64,000 nt of DNA, from positions 1,550,001-1,614,000 of the forward strand of contig CAUJLY010000006.1 in NCBI GenBank assembly GCA_963281155.1. Direction: 5' to 3'. This DNA comes from Rhabditophanes sp. KR3021. Lineage: Eukaryota > Nematoda > Chromadorea > Rhabditida > Alloionematidae. Both the position numbers and the translations under genes were made by a program. The first letter of the stretch is position 1. Every line of letters begins with the position of its first letter. This document shows positions 49,367-61,417 of the stretch, piece by piece. The notes beneath the pieces are model-generated. The model worked only from the letters and a program-made list of their open reading frames with translations. It searched no databases and was not told where the DNA came from.

Positions 49367-50421
49367 ATGCCACTACTACCTACCTGCATTTTCAATATTT
49401 TCCCTGCCATTTTGGTGATTAGTTTAGTTGTAGATGGGCAAAGAAATACTGTTAGAAGCAAGTCATGTAATTATCAAGACATTTGGCTGATTCCAGGGAA
49501 AGCTGATTCCTATTGCAGTATGTTATTGTTTAGTTAATTAAAATAAATGATTAATTTTCAGCGAGACCAGGCGGTAAAAAATTAGTTGAAATTGATGCTC
49601 GCCAAGTACATATAACACCAGCCGTTGTCAGATTTCCCGGATGTTTCACGGTTGAAATCAAGAACATTAAGATTTTAGATAATGAACGTCTACTTGGTCA
49701 TTCGTTCTTTGCAAAAACCGAATATCAATGGTTAAATGTGCGGGAGTTCGGTAATTTGAAGTGTCAAAATGCTACTAATAATGGCTGTGATGGTTATGGA
49801 AATAATTGCTTTTACTGTGACGTTTGCAATAGTTTACAGGAGCTTGACAAAAATGGAAACCCAAAGAAGTCACAAATATCCGAGCAGTTTAAAGGTTTAA
49901 ATTGTCCCAAGAAACCTGGTTTCTTTACATTTAGAAAAGAATTTTGCTTCAATGACTGGTCAGCCTTTGACGCAGATGGTGATTGCCAAATGGATTTCAT
50001 GCAAAATGACAAATCAGATTACAAATCAGTACTATCGTCTTTGCAGCAAGTTGGATATGTAAGTGAAAAATTCCAAATACTAAATAATTTGTGATGTTAG
50101 GGAACAGTCGTAGCTAAAATCAAACTAGCCTTGAACGCTACAGATGATATTGCGGATAAAAAAGCTATCAAAGAAGCTCAAATTGAGAGAACTGTATTAA
50201 AAGAATTAGAAGAACGCAAAAGAAACTGGGATGTAAATAAGGGTCAATTTGAAAAGTTTCAACAATGGTATATAGATTATAGAAAGAACGTTTGGCACAA
50301 GGATGAATATTTACCTTGGCTGTTGTATGAAAATGAAATTTCGTGCCTTCGTTTAACTTTTGATGTGTGTGAGCGAATGCCAAAAAGACGTTCTTTCGGC
50401 AATGGATATTCTTGTGAGTAA
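49367..50421 (+). CDS. Secreted cysteine-containing protein, unknown family
   Basis: Three exons, 49367-49517, 49562-50058 and 50101-50421, join in phase to about 322 residues. A long hydrophobic N-terminus (IFPAILVISLVV) is a signal peptide. The next part is beta-rich (VHITPAVVRFPGCFTVEIKNIKIL) and suggests an ML- or lipocalin-like sandwich; then comes a cysteine motif GNNCFYCDVCNSL. The last exon is charged and helical (KEAQIERTVLKELEERKRNW), with two cysteine pairs near the end. The stop at 50421 is provisional, because CTT|GTGAGT there could be a donor leading to a short final exon at about 50480. I do not recognise the family; it looks like a nematode-specific secreted protein. Confidence 0.68.
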
Positions 50422-50832
50422 AATAAGTTTTTATGATCTCTATATCATTGAATTTTATATTGCACTGTTTGTATTTAGCAAAAATCGCTTTATATCTAAG
50501 TAAATTAATTTTTTATGTAAACTTTTGAGTTCCGGGCATTAAACAAATTAAATGATGATGTCTATCATTTGTCACCCGTAAAAATGAAGCATATAACCTC
50601 TTAGGTAAAAACATTTTTGTTGCGATAAGGAAATAAAGGACTAATTTATTTAAAACTAACAGCCGTTGACAATAATAAATTAATCTTACAGTGGTACAAT
50701 GGTGTCCAACAATCATACCCGTACACGTAAACTTTTCTTATACAAATTGTCGATTAGTTAATGCTCCGTAAAATATATGCGTATATTCCAAATAAACTGC
50801 AAGCTAAAAAATACATCAAATTAAGTTACAAA
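50422..50832. other. Intergenic between convergent genes
   Basis: Short AT-rich spacer. It might include a small alternative final exon (about 50480-50525) of the preceding secreted-protein gene. Confidence 0.4.
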
Positions 50833-51355
50833 CTAAAACATTACCAAAATAATGATCGAGTAGGTGGAAATGTGGAGAACCGTAAAAGCAATGGCATTTA
50901 GGTATCTATAAAAATTGTTTTAACGATAATAATGGTTTCTTTTACCTGTCAGGAATATTGATATCAATGATGAATGATTTTGAGAGAAATAAATTTGCGA
51001 TAAATAGTATTACAAATATTTTTGCAGTAAAAAATATGTAGGAAAGGAAAGTTATTGTAATTACCTCTGCAATCTCAGCCACTACAGGAACATACCTTCT
51101 GACTACCTAAAAATAAAGAAACACGACATGAACTTGATAGTAAATTTCTCACCTACCGAGGAAGTTAAAGCTTTGTGAACAAGATAAATACATATGACTA
51201 TACCCGCATAAATGAGAATAATAATGAATACTTGTAGAAGTGTCATTCTCCACAGATCGAACTTTGAATAGGACCCTTTTAAGTGATACAATCTCTAAAT
51301 AGAAAATGTCAATCTGGTCACTAAAATGATTCTTTACCACAACAGCTAACTGCAT
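50833..51355 (-). CDS. Possible small multi-pass membrane protein
   Basis: Four exons fit by splice sites and phase: 51355-51338, 51294-51157, 51106-50946 and 50905-50833, encoding about 129 residues. Three strongly hydrophobic stretches (VFIIILIYAGIVICIYLV, ITFLSYIFFTAKIFVILFIANL, ISTYSIIILVMF) are separated by short basic loops such as VVRRY. The chain ends abruptly in hydrophobic residues. The first exon codes for just six residues, so true 5' exons may be missing. It might be a small tetraspan-like protein or a fragment of a nematode chemoreceptor. The joined phases argue for a real gene; hydrophobic frames arise easily in AT-rich DNA, which keeps confidence low. Confidence 0.35.
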
Positions 51356-51849
51356 ACTTACTTCTTTTTTCCTTTATTAGGTAGATACAACAATTTCGTG
51401 AATGCCGCTTTGATTTTTTATTATATGTACACGTATCGAAAACGTAACATCAAAATGACACAATAAATTACAGTTATTATCTAACAAAATAGCGTGTTGC
51501 TCAATACAAAAAGATAACGGTAAAAATGATAAGTTTGACTATTTGTTATAGGGTAGGTGGGGATTGTGATGCTTTGATAATTTGAGATAGAGGGAATCAT
51601 TCACTTCAGACATCAATTTATTAAGAGATAGTACAAAATTAAGTATTGCACAAAATAATTTGTTATAACAGTTTTAATTTAAAGTATCATAATCAGACGA
51701 TTCGTATTTGTCATTATCGGTGTATGCACACAAAGCGAATTACATATCTAGTCGCATAGAGTCTTCTAGGGCTATATCTGAGAAAATGGCTATAGTTTTG
51801 GAAGCTTGAACCATGTTTGTCAAGGTTCAGTCAATACCTCCTTAATACT
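51356..51849. other. Intergenic spacer
   Basis: AT-rich half kilobase between two uncertain minus-strand loci. It may contain unrecognised 5' exons of the membrane-protein candidate. Confidence 0.4.
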
Positions 51850-52680
51850 TTAACCATATCTTCGAAGGCTTTTGGTAATTCCAAGTGAAATGCTGTGGTT
51901 GTTATTGGGAAAATGGTTGTAATAGGGGTTGTCTGAAATAGATTCGGAGGCAGGGGCCAAATATTTTGAATTCATTGGTAAGAATTTTGGAGGTTCAGTA
52001 TTAGTAAAAAGTGTTGTTGTGGGAGTTTTCCAACATTCGTTAGTTGGTCTACACTCTCTATAGTCCAAATCATAGCGGAAACCTTTCCGACACCTAATCA
52101 TCTTAAATTTTCTTTGAGAGTCGGATATAAGGAAGCTTGGAAACATTGGCCAATGGCAATGATATTATTAGCTTGAAGTTCCACCTCAACTTTGCTTTCA
52201 GGAATCAACGTGGCAGATGTTTCGGCAGTTGGCATTTCTGTCACAGATCGAGGATTGGTTTTGAGGTATCTGGGCCAAGGCTGATACAACATTTGATTTC
52301 GCCATTGAAGTACAGATCTTTTGCACACCTTTGCTCAAATTAAATATGGCAACAATAAAAGTTCGCCATGTTCAAACCAAGACCATAGTAGACGTCTTCT
52401 TTACCTCGACAGTCCCTCTTTTGTTTAGCTATTAAACATCGTCTGTGAAGTTGTCATTTGCAATAAGATACTTGCAACATTTGTTTTCATCATATGTTCA
52501 TTTATTGTTAATGCTGACGGTTTTTAAGGTTAGAATGCAAGTAAGAAGAACTTACACTTAACCCAACAATCTTGTACAAAAACATTACAAATGTTATTCA
52601 AGTAAAAAAAGTTTGTCTCTACGTTATTCATTGAACTGATATCACTGCAAATTTCCTTGATCCCACAACATATAAAATTT
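51850..52680 (-). pseudogene. Fibulin-like locus, apparently decayed
   Basis: Fragments in different frames follow the order expected for the N-terminal half of fibulin-1. First, anaphylatoxin-like double-cysteine pieces (NFICCGIKEICSD, ENKCCKYLI, NMANFYCCH, QRCAKDLYFNGEIKCC). Then a first EGF module (CDRNANCRNIC, then RCRKGFRYDLDYRECRPTNEC), where ECxxxNEC is the usual start of the next calcium-binding EGF. Instead of more EGFs a Thr/Pro/Asn-rich tail and a stop follow at 51850. Between NFYCCHI and QRC there is an in-frame TAA with no room for an intron. CDRN lies one frame away from the preceding piece, and one EGF cysteine is missing. A functional gene using other splice sites is possible: two GT-AG introns at 52556-52515 and 52470-52428 give an alternative open path through 52098. 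Confidence 0.42.
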
Positions 52681-53440
52681 TTTGCCTTAAAGTAGTATTA
52701 AAGGTTAAAAAAATGCATCCAGGTATTCGATGAACCACTATAAAAATGCAACTAAACAAATCTTTAGACTCTTCAACTTACTTATCCATCCCACATTTGA
52801 TGCAACAAGAAGCCAATCAGACACCTCAATAAACTGCATGAAAGTGTTAATGAAACTAGTAGATGCCGTGACAAAGCAAATCAAAATGGTTTGTACAGAA
52901 AGTTTAACTGTTATTTTATTGATCTAACCAGAATTGGATATGATTGCCATTTTTGAAAGATATCCACCAATAAAAAGGAAAGCAAAAATAAATTGAAAAA
53001 AGATTGTTCTATAATTATTTTGATATCTCTTTTCTGTAGGTCATAGAGGCACTGCAATAATTGACGAAACTATTGTTTCAGACTTATTTACGGAATTAAT
53101 AGTAAGGAAATATCAAAATATCAATATAGTAATGAATTCAAATAACAGTAAAATTAGTGTTATAAAACAATTTATCTTACAACAGGTGTCATTTTTGGCT
53201 TACCAATGAGATTCTTAAAATGCAAGATCAAAATTTGAATCATTTTGTTTTAAGACAAAACGGACTATAATAAGTCAATTATAAATTGATTACTGATAAT
53301 TTTCTTCCTTATTATATTTTTACATTAAAACATTTTACGATGATTACGTATTAGCAAAAATTAAAATTAATGACATGAAACAATTTAAAAGCATAAATTA
53401 ATATTTTATTAAAATGTAATACTATCTTTGTAAGGCTCGA
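52681..53440. other. Intergenic, 0.76 kb
   Basis: AT-rich sequence between the fibulin-like locus and the MFS transporter. A 65-codon plus frame (52730-52927) has no recognisable feature. Confidence 0.45.
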
Positions 53441-55300
53441 TTACGATGCTTGCAATTTTCTGCTTTCACTAGCTTCATATTCTGACCTCTTATAACGTGG
53501 CCAAAAAGTAGTACTGAAGATCACAATTTGAATGTAGATTATTACTGTCCAGGCAATAAAGGAATCTGAAATAATGTTGATTTTGTTGTTATTTTGGAGA
53601 CTTACATTTCCAATCAGGTACATCTGAAGGTTTATCGGTTACCATACATGTTTGAACCTTCATTTGGTCAGGACTTGGTTGCTGATTAAAGGCAGCTGTG
53701 ACGAGTAGAAAAATTATTCCTTCAATTTGCCTTAAATAACAAAATCAAAATCAAGTAAATGATTCTTGGCTTACCCCATGATGCAAATAATTCCTGTTGA
53801 GGTAGCTTCGGCAACGGGAAAAGTGATTTCAACTCCAACTTCCAGACCAATCGGATAAATGGCAAATCCCAGGACTCCAAATGAAGCAATGCTTATCGCA
53901 ATCCACCATTGAACATCAAAGAAGTTGATTGCAACAGTCAATGAACTAGCAGCAAATCCTGTTAAGAAGAAACAAAATTTCATTGTCTCTTGGAATTTCT
54001 TGGTACGATCAACGAAAATGCCTGATATAGCAGCTCCAACTAATCCAGACACAATCAAAGTAGCACCCATTATTCCAGAAAATGTTGCTGAATAGCCACG
54101 AACGCATAAAGCGGGCTGTAAATTGTTGTAAAGTGTATTGAAAAGCCCAATTGCTCCTCCAAGAATGATAGATAAAACTATAAACGATTTGCTTGTACCA
54201 CATCTCTTAACTCCTGCCAAAAATGCTAAAGGTTCGATTTTGTTTTCTGATGCGATTGAAACCGGTGTGGGTGGTTTTGAACCTGGGACTAAACAAGCAA
54301 CTACTGCTGTGACTACTGCAATTGCCGCAACAGCCCCATTCTAAATAAATAATTAATATCAAAAAGAACTTAAACTTACCAGAGTTAGAAAAGCTGTTGG
54401 ATGAGTGTTGGTAACTATTTGGGGCGACAAAGCGTACATTACCTGAAAATATATGTGAATTATAAAATTGTTCAAGATTACCAATTTATAATATGTAATC
54501 ATCTTTGGGTTCTAACTATTTCTGAGTCAAAAAGAATGATGTCTAGGATAGGTTGTCGTGCATCTATTTAAAGTCCTTTTTAACACAACTTTAGTAAATA
54601 GCTGGCATTTCTTTACTATACCACAAGTTAAAGCTAATCACGAACTTTTTAACAGTATTGGAAGTATTTTAAATCCATCAAAGGGTTATAATTTTAATTT
54701 TCAGTTGCTTCAAAAAATCTAAGTGTTCTAGATTGTTTGAAACTGTATGGTTTCGTAATTTTAAAAAGTAGGCCAAAAAATTACCGCAATTCCAAGTGGG
54801 TTTGACATAGATGCTAATGTATTAGAAAAAGCACGCTGTGATTCGGGAAACCAATAAGCAGACATCTTAGTGGGCAAATACATGATGAAGGGCTGAGCAA
54901 TAGCTGCCAATGTTTGTCCAGACATGACAAGTGCAAATCTGATATTTGTGTCAATTGAATCAATTGCAGACACAACTCTCAGTAAGTTTCCCACCAAATT
55001 GAATCCAGCTCCAATCAAAATAGATGGCTTAAGACCCCATTTGTCCATAATATACATTGTAAAAATTCCGACCGGTATTGAGACAACCAGGAAGATACCG
55101 TTTAGGAAGAGAGCGGCATTACTGTTTTTATAAAAATCTTGTGTATGATAAGTGATGGGGGCATACGTAATCCATGTCATAGCATTTGAAAAATTGACCA
55201 GCACCACAGACAATAATACTATCCATCTTGTCCAATAAACCCTAAATAATGGCTCACTATCTGTAGAAGACATAGAACTTGTTCTCGACCGCATCTGCAT
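53441..55300 (-). CDS. Major facilitator superfamily transporter, SLC49 family (SLC49A3-like)
   Basis: Five exons, 55300-54785, 54442-54380, 54340-53775, 53730-53606 and 53565-53441, join in phase to about 464 residues with about twelve transmembrane helices. The first helix reads SNAMTWITYAPI, and the loop after helix 2-3 has MDKWGLKPSILIGAGFNLVGNLLR. ALVMSGQTLAAIAQPFIMYLPTKMSAYWFPESQRAFSN is the hallmark of the SLC49/FLVCR group, and a second loop IFVDRTKKF opens the C-terminal half. SLC49 members include heme and choline exporters; the A3 branch has no settled substrate. The N-terminus is Ser-rich and cytoplasmic. Family assignment is strong; the substrate cannot be inferred from sequence. 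Confidence 0.92.
54443..54784 (-). other. Intron 1 of the SLC49-like gene
   Basis: A 342 bp intron, longest in this gene, phase 0, with GTAATT donor and TTTTCAG acceptor. No internal feature was recognised. Confidence 0.7.
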
Positions 55301-57848
55301 CCGTATTAGTTTGATATTATGTTGTTACTAGTTAATAAATAAGTTACTAATTTGATGTACCTAAAATACGGGAAAAAACTTGGATAAAGAGACGATCAGA
55401 CCAACAGAATATATAATTAAATATCTTTGGGGCTTATAAACAAAAAAGTAGTTTGTATCGAACTAGTTGAAAATATGTGCACCTAAATTATGACAAAGGG
55501 AAAGCTCTGACCCAAATTATAAACAATAGATAAATAAATCGTCACTGCCCTTAACTTTTTTAATACCAGTTGAATATCAATGACCACCTCAAACACACAA
55601 AAGGATAACAACGTTTTACTTCCCAAAACGAGTAATAACTGGTAAAGGTAGTCCAAATGAGAGCAAAGATAATCCTCTACTTAAAAGTACAAATATCAAT
55701 AATTAAAGCAACCATACTACAGAGATGATCTCATATCTAATTACAAACAAGCCACAGACAAAGTTCATCCAGATGAATAAGCATTAAACTAACAACCTAT
55801 TAAGACCCTATTTACAATTAACAAGCATGCCATCTCTACTTGATAATAATACCCGAAAAAAGATACAAAGCGTGTGATAACATCCCCCAATAAACAAACT
55901 ATACGATGCAGTCAATTTGATTGGAATGCTGGTAATTTTTGAATTACCTTATCACACATTGATAAGTTGTATTGTATAAGAGAACAATTTCCTTATCACC
56001 GCCACTTTTTGCTCCATCTTTCTAATCAACTACCCAATAATCAAGACTGAACTTAAATTTGAGTTAATTGGATCTCTTATGTCAAATTGCCTTTATTAAT
56101 TTTTATTATAGAGACACCATTTGATATACTAAATTAAAGTGTAGTTTGGTTTGATGATATTTTTTGATTATTTTAGTACTTTCAACAGTCATAAAAGAAA
56201 CACAAATTCAGAGGCCACAAGAGATGGTGAAGTTTGTGGATGGGAAAGGAAGTTTGTGAGATGAGAAATGTGTTGTAAAGTATCACTATGATTAGCTTAA
56301 TCAAGGCTGCGAATGTCGTTTGTGAAAAGGTCGAATTAGTAGTTAACGAAAATTGATATTCACATAACATTATTTTGTACACATCATCTTTGTTCCATCA
56401 AGCTTGTATAAATGTTTGTTAATGTATGGTGTTGGTGATGAATTTTGTGTCAAATGTTTTCTTCTGGTTAAAAATAAACTTGCATATTATGTCAAATTAT
56501 TATTAAAAATTCTTTTCTAGCATTTGCTACAACCATTCATCAAATATTAAAGCCCACTAATGTTCAAAAAAGTATTCATCTTGTCTTCCTATCGATCAAT
56601 GTCTTTAATATTTCGATTATGATTCAACCGTACTTTCAAACACATTACAATCATATTTTGGCTTCCAAAGAAAAGAGTATAGGTATGAGTAAGCCTTTTC
56701 TAAACATATAACAAATGTATATGTTATGCCTTTTGTTAATGGTTAATGTGTGAATAAGTATCACTTTTGTTTTATCTAGCCAGCAACTCAATGTATAAAT
56801 TGTTGTGTAAAGTACATGCCAATGGTATATGTGTATAAATATCATTTGATGTTTTTATACCGCTCCCTGACTCTCTACAAAAATATGATGTAAGTCAAAG
56901 AAAGAGGGCCTACTTAAGGTACCAACACTTTTGTTCAAATCATTTTTATAAATGTGTGTTAGATTGTGGCTGCATTTGATTTATTATTCGTAGTCTTCTT
57001 TTTGGGGGTGCTGATAATATGACGGAATACAAAGCTTTCAGGGATCAAGGGTTTTTTGTCAAGTACATAGTCTTTCATTGTACTGGCCTTAAAATTCCTT
57101 GGATCTCTTGATGTTTTTCCAAACTGTTTCAACAGAATTAACCTCAACAATAAGCTTAATTTGTGCTAATCAACAGTTGTTGATCACAAAATCAATGTAC
57201 AAATAATGTGGTAATTACAAGTATCATAATTATGTACAAAACTATCATATCATACATTTGTGAAGCTAATACTCGATGTTTAAGTGTGCATTTTGTATGG
57301 ACGTAACCAAATTCCTCAACAATCACATAGACAAACCATTTTTTCAGTAATCACAAGAGCGGTTTTGGGAAACTAATATGGTATGAGGAGAAGAGCGATG
57401 GAGGCTTGAATATTTATCTTCTTATCAAAACAATCCCAGTTTGTGTGTTTTGTTCTACGATTTAAAGAAGCCTGGCTTTGTGAAAGTAAGTTGTACACAC
57501 AAATGCACCACTTTAATCTAAAAGAGATTTGTATGACATTCATGTTGCCTTTCCAATCTATTTGCTTCGCCATGTGAAAATAAAAATAGTCATATCTCTT
57601 TCATTTTAGATGTTTAATATTTTGATTTTATTTATTTTGAATTAATTGTGTATTCCTTAACATAGATATATTTTAAAACAAAATGAAGCGTACATATCGG
57701 ACTTAAATAATTTATGTGTCTTCAAGATATGTCTTTGATAGTAATATACGTAATAAACACGCCGACAGTCGTTTGCCTTCCTTATGCCATTATCACCTCA
57801 CATGATCACAACATTGCCTTTTCCTCTATTTTATTACCAGTTCACCAG

Positions 57849-57860
57849 TTGCGCGCCAAA
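57849..57860 (-). promoter_or_regulatory. E2F-like motif
   Basis: TTGCGCGCCAAA reads TTTGGCGCGCAA on the other strand, a full match to the E2F/DP consensus TTTSGCGC and nearly palindromic. It stands out in AT-rich DNA, but no gene start lies close. Confidence 0.35.
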
Positions 57861-58177
57861 CCCACCACCCTTTTCTATTTTATTTGTAATTTGGGCTAAA
57901 AATGACCAAAAAATCGCATTCTAAATAGGAGGAATTATAAACTAACATAATGACATAAATACTGATTCTAATGACAGAACAATAAACGCCATATCTTTTT
58001 TCTTTATTATAGTAACACCTGCAGTTGTCGGATATATCTACACATTCAATTCAAACACTCTCCAAAAAGTGTTGGCAGAAAAATGTTAATCGTCCATACA
58101 TAAACATACACACAAAAACCTTTTTGTCTTTTCAAAAATATTTATAAATACGACACAAATACACATATTCATTTCAG

Positions 58178-58186
58178 TGGCGCGCG
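58178..58186 (+). promoter_or_regulatory. Second GGCGCGC motif
   Basis: TGGCGCGCG shares the GGCGCGC core with the site about 330 bases to the left. The pair may be a regulatory element or, less likely, chance. Confidence 0.3.
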
Positions 58187-58549
58187 TTATAACTGGAATA
58201 TAAAATGTTTTATAAATATCTTTACTTATTGTAATGATTATAAAATTGTTTAGAAGAAATTGTGTACCTAAATTAAGGTATGTTTAAAAGACTATATAGA
58301 GGTACGTTGTTTCATTTTGCTGACATAACAGTTTAATTCTTAATTCTGGGATTGTTTAACTTGGATATGATATTGAGACTCCCAATTTATTCAAGACCTG
58401 ACATAAGTTTTAAATTTAGTTTTATTATTATTAGGTGCATGGAACACAACAAATATATCTGTTAAATATATCAATGAAGAAGGAAAGCTTTTAAATGTTA
58501 TTAAACATGTTATTGCGTACATTTGTTTGATGGAATTTAGTTAATATTA

Positions 58550-61417
58550 TTAGAGGGTTTCTTTTTTAACTACTGCCTTTAGATTGTTATGTTTTTGATC
58601 TCTGAAGAAACGTAGACTTTGATTTTCGGCCTGGAGTCTAGCTAGATGTGCTGCTCGGATTCGTTTGACAATTTCATTAGCTAGGGGACTAGACTCAACT
58701 TGGTTGGTATTTTTTAAATTTATCATAGTTGGAGTTGTTTGATCTATTTTGATAGGCGCCATCCATTTCAACGCACTATGCCCACTTTCGAGACATCTTT
58801 CTGTCGTTATTGACTTAAATACCTTTGGTATCCAGGAGCATAACGTCTTCAAAGTATCTTCATAAAATTGGATGGAAACTTTGTCTTCAGTTGTTGGCTT
58901 TCCACTGCTAGATGTCTTCTCTTCATCGACAGTTGTAGTAGAAGGTGGTGTCGCCGTCGTAACAGGCCTTTGTCTGGTGGTGGTTGATTTGGTTGGGAAA
59001 GTTGAACTACTTTTAGGCACAGTCGTGTAAATGTATGGCGGGGGAGTTATGGTTTGAATGGGAGCAAAATCAGTCGTTGTTTGTTTGATGTAAGTGGTTG
59101 GTGGAATTGATGAGGTAAGATAGATGGGTATTTGAGTGACTGGAGTTTCCATCTTAGGGTATTTTGGAGTTGACGAGGACATCATGTCAGTGTAGTCTAC
59201 TGGGGTTTGTGTTGATTTTATACCGAATGCTGAATAGGGCCTCATTTTCCTGTACTTTGCAAATCTTTCTCTCAATTCATAAATAGATGATGCGCCAGCT
59301 TTTTTAGTTTCGATTATTGGTGGTTCAGTGGTTTGTATTGGGTTAGTGGTGGTTATTGTTGTCATCATCGTCGAGGAAGGAGATGATTTGCTCGTTTCCT
59401 CAATCAATTTAGTTGTTGTTGTAGGTTTTGAAGTCGTACTTGTGTGCTTAGTAGTACTAATACTTTTTGGGGTTGTAGTAGTGGTCGACATAATTGTACT
59501 ATTTTCCGTGACCTGTTCGGGTTGTTCAGTCGTTATGAGTGTATCTACTGAAGAATTTTGAATACTCGTATTCTCAATGATGGTATCTATCGAAGAAGTT
59601 TGAATACTCGTATTCTCAACCATCTTCCGACTGCTTACATTTTGTTGTTGTGGCTTGCGATATATTTTGGAAGAATGTTGATTATAATAAGAAGAAGGTT
59701 TCATACCAAGATCAAGTTTCGAAAAGAATCTATTATGAAAGCCAAACGGAATTGAAATGCCAACATGAGCACGTCCAATCTCAGTCATCGATGTTGCGTT
59801 GATTACGAGCAAAGATGCTTTGTTAGTGTTTAATTCAAGTCCTCTAACCAATAGTACTCCATCGTCCTCAGTTGTTGCGCCAGGTGTAGGAATAAAGTAT
59901 GGCTCATGCAAGACCATCGAACTCTCCCCACTGAACTTCAAATTGTTGCGTCCTGATGGCTCTTGAACATTTATTTTGATAATTGAGTTGTCTGAAGCAA
60001 ATGGATATTCTACCAAATATGTCCATTGGTACTTTTGTGACTCATATTCGTGATTTATTTGAGGGAAGTCTCCTGAAATAGTTTCCTGTGGCAACAAGTA
60101 ATTGTACTTGACTTTGTAATTTTTGATATCAAGAGTAAAGCGAAGTAGACGAGCTGTAGAAGGATACAAGTTGTTGGTTAAAAATGATGAATAGAAGTAC
60201 TTGATATAAGGTTCATGACTGTCATAAACAATCATATCTGCTACTAAAATACCATCTTCAGCCTCATACGCATTCAATTGATGAGATATAAACATAGATG
60301 GGAAGACTTCTAGAGGTTTTTCAGTTGTCCATTTGAATGTTTTCTTGTTGAAGATCAGAAAACGAACGGGCACCATATTATAAAAGTCCATTCCCCATAA
60401 ACCTCCTTTTTGAATGCCATTTCTATTATTTTCAATTGGCGGTTCTTTGAATTTACAGGGATTAATCAACAAAGAACTAATGGGTAAAATAATATAATTT
60501 TCTGTCGAAGTAATTGAGTGAACATATCCAGGCAAATTAGCTTTGTCTCCTACGTATTCGTCATCTTTGCCGCATTCATTCAAATCCCAAACTCCATAAT
60601 CATACATTGATATAACTTTACGTCTTCCTTCTGAATCAATTGTGAAGATGGCTTGATAAAAGATCTGGTCATGAAAGTTCATTACACTAAAAGACCCCCA
60701 AATCGTTCCTGTTCCGTCAACTCTTTCATGAATTGCCATTGAAATGGGAACCATTTTGGACTTGGAACTATTAAATATATCATTGTCCTCAATGAATGGA
60801 TGTTGTTTGAAGTCAGACAACGTAGCCACATCAAATTCATATCCAACCCAATAAGGGGCTTCAGTACCAGCCACGACTTTGTTGCCAATTTTCCAAAAAT
60901 CAAGATTAGGATGAAATTTAGTTGCATCAGGATTTGGTGGAACTTGATCCCATTTTGTCATGGCTGTTAAATTATAATCAGACCAACCTGCCCATGGAAC
61001 AGATCCTTTCGACATATTACGATCGTAATATTCCCAAATTTTATAAGGTTTGGAAGGGTAGTATTTGGCTGAAAATTTAACTTGTCCATTGCTAATATGG
61101 AAAGATCCTACAGCTCCAATTGCATCAATCATATGAGTTAACTTTTGGCCAGGTGGAGCATTTTGGTTGCCATAAGAAGCTGATAATTGACATAAGAAGT
61201 AACCATCTAAATAGCAAAGAGTTAAATACTGAGTTGTAACAAATTATTTACCAATGAATTTAGGAATGTTTTTTGCCGGACAATACAATTCCTTATACTT
61301 ATCTCCATCCCATCGTTCAGGAAAGCCTAAATGAACATTCTTGACACTTTGTCCCTTTAAGGAAGAAGCAAATATGATAACAATTACAGGTAAAAGCCTT
61401 TGTAGATTTCTGACCAT
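58550..61417 (-). CDS. Secreted carotenoid oxygenase with mucin-like C-terminal tail
   Basis: Two exons, 61417-61252 and 61206-58550, join in phase 1 to about 940 residues. A signal peptide (VIVIIFASSLKGQ) precedes a carotenoid cleavage oxygenase domain of about 500 residues. Motifs include IGAVGSFHI, the four iron-ligand histidine contexts (KQHPF, YVHSITSTENYI, SHQLNAYE, PFGFHNRF), and the family's PTPGATTEDDGVLL. The family cleaves carotenoids or retinoids; C. elegans has bcmo-1 and bcmo-2. Unusually, residues about 520-830 form a Thr/Ser/Pro-rich, presumably O-glycosylated region with a 14-residue tandem repeat, and the last 100 residues are basic and helical. With a signal peptide and no anchor, the enzyme should be extracellular or luminal. 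Catalytic histidines are present, but activity outside the cell is an inference. Confidence 0.93.
59541..59624 (-). repeat. Two-copy 42 bp tandem repeat in the mucin-like tail
   Basis: Two adjacent 42-base units (59541-59582 and 59583-59624) differ at a handful of positions. They encode ENTSIQxSSxDTxI twice in frame, so the repeat expands the Ser/Thr-rich stalk by 14 residues per unit. Confidence 0.8.

Larger units (their letters stand above)
55301..58549. other. Gene desert of 3.2 kb
   Basis: The longest stretch without a convincing gene. Several 60-66-codon minus frames occur; the one at 56959-57150 contains a protein-like stretch (MKDYVLDKKPLIPESFVFRH) but starts only from TTG or an internal ATG and has no relatives I know. 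Two GC-rich motifs stand out from the AT-rich background at 57849 and 58178. Confidence 0.45.

Noticed and set aside
56959..57150. 63-codon minus-strand frame with a protein-like segment
   Set aside because: It lacks an ATG at its start, has no relatives I know and no supporting exons.
59328..59755. Plus-strand Val-rich open frames
   Set aside because: They are the reverse complement of the Thr/Ser-rich mucin-like tail of the carotenoid oxygenase, where ACT/ACA repeats create Val-rich antisense frames.
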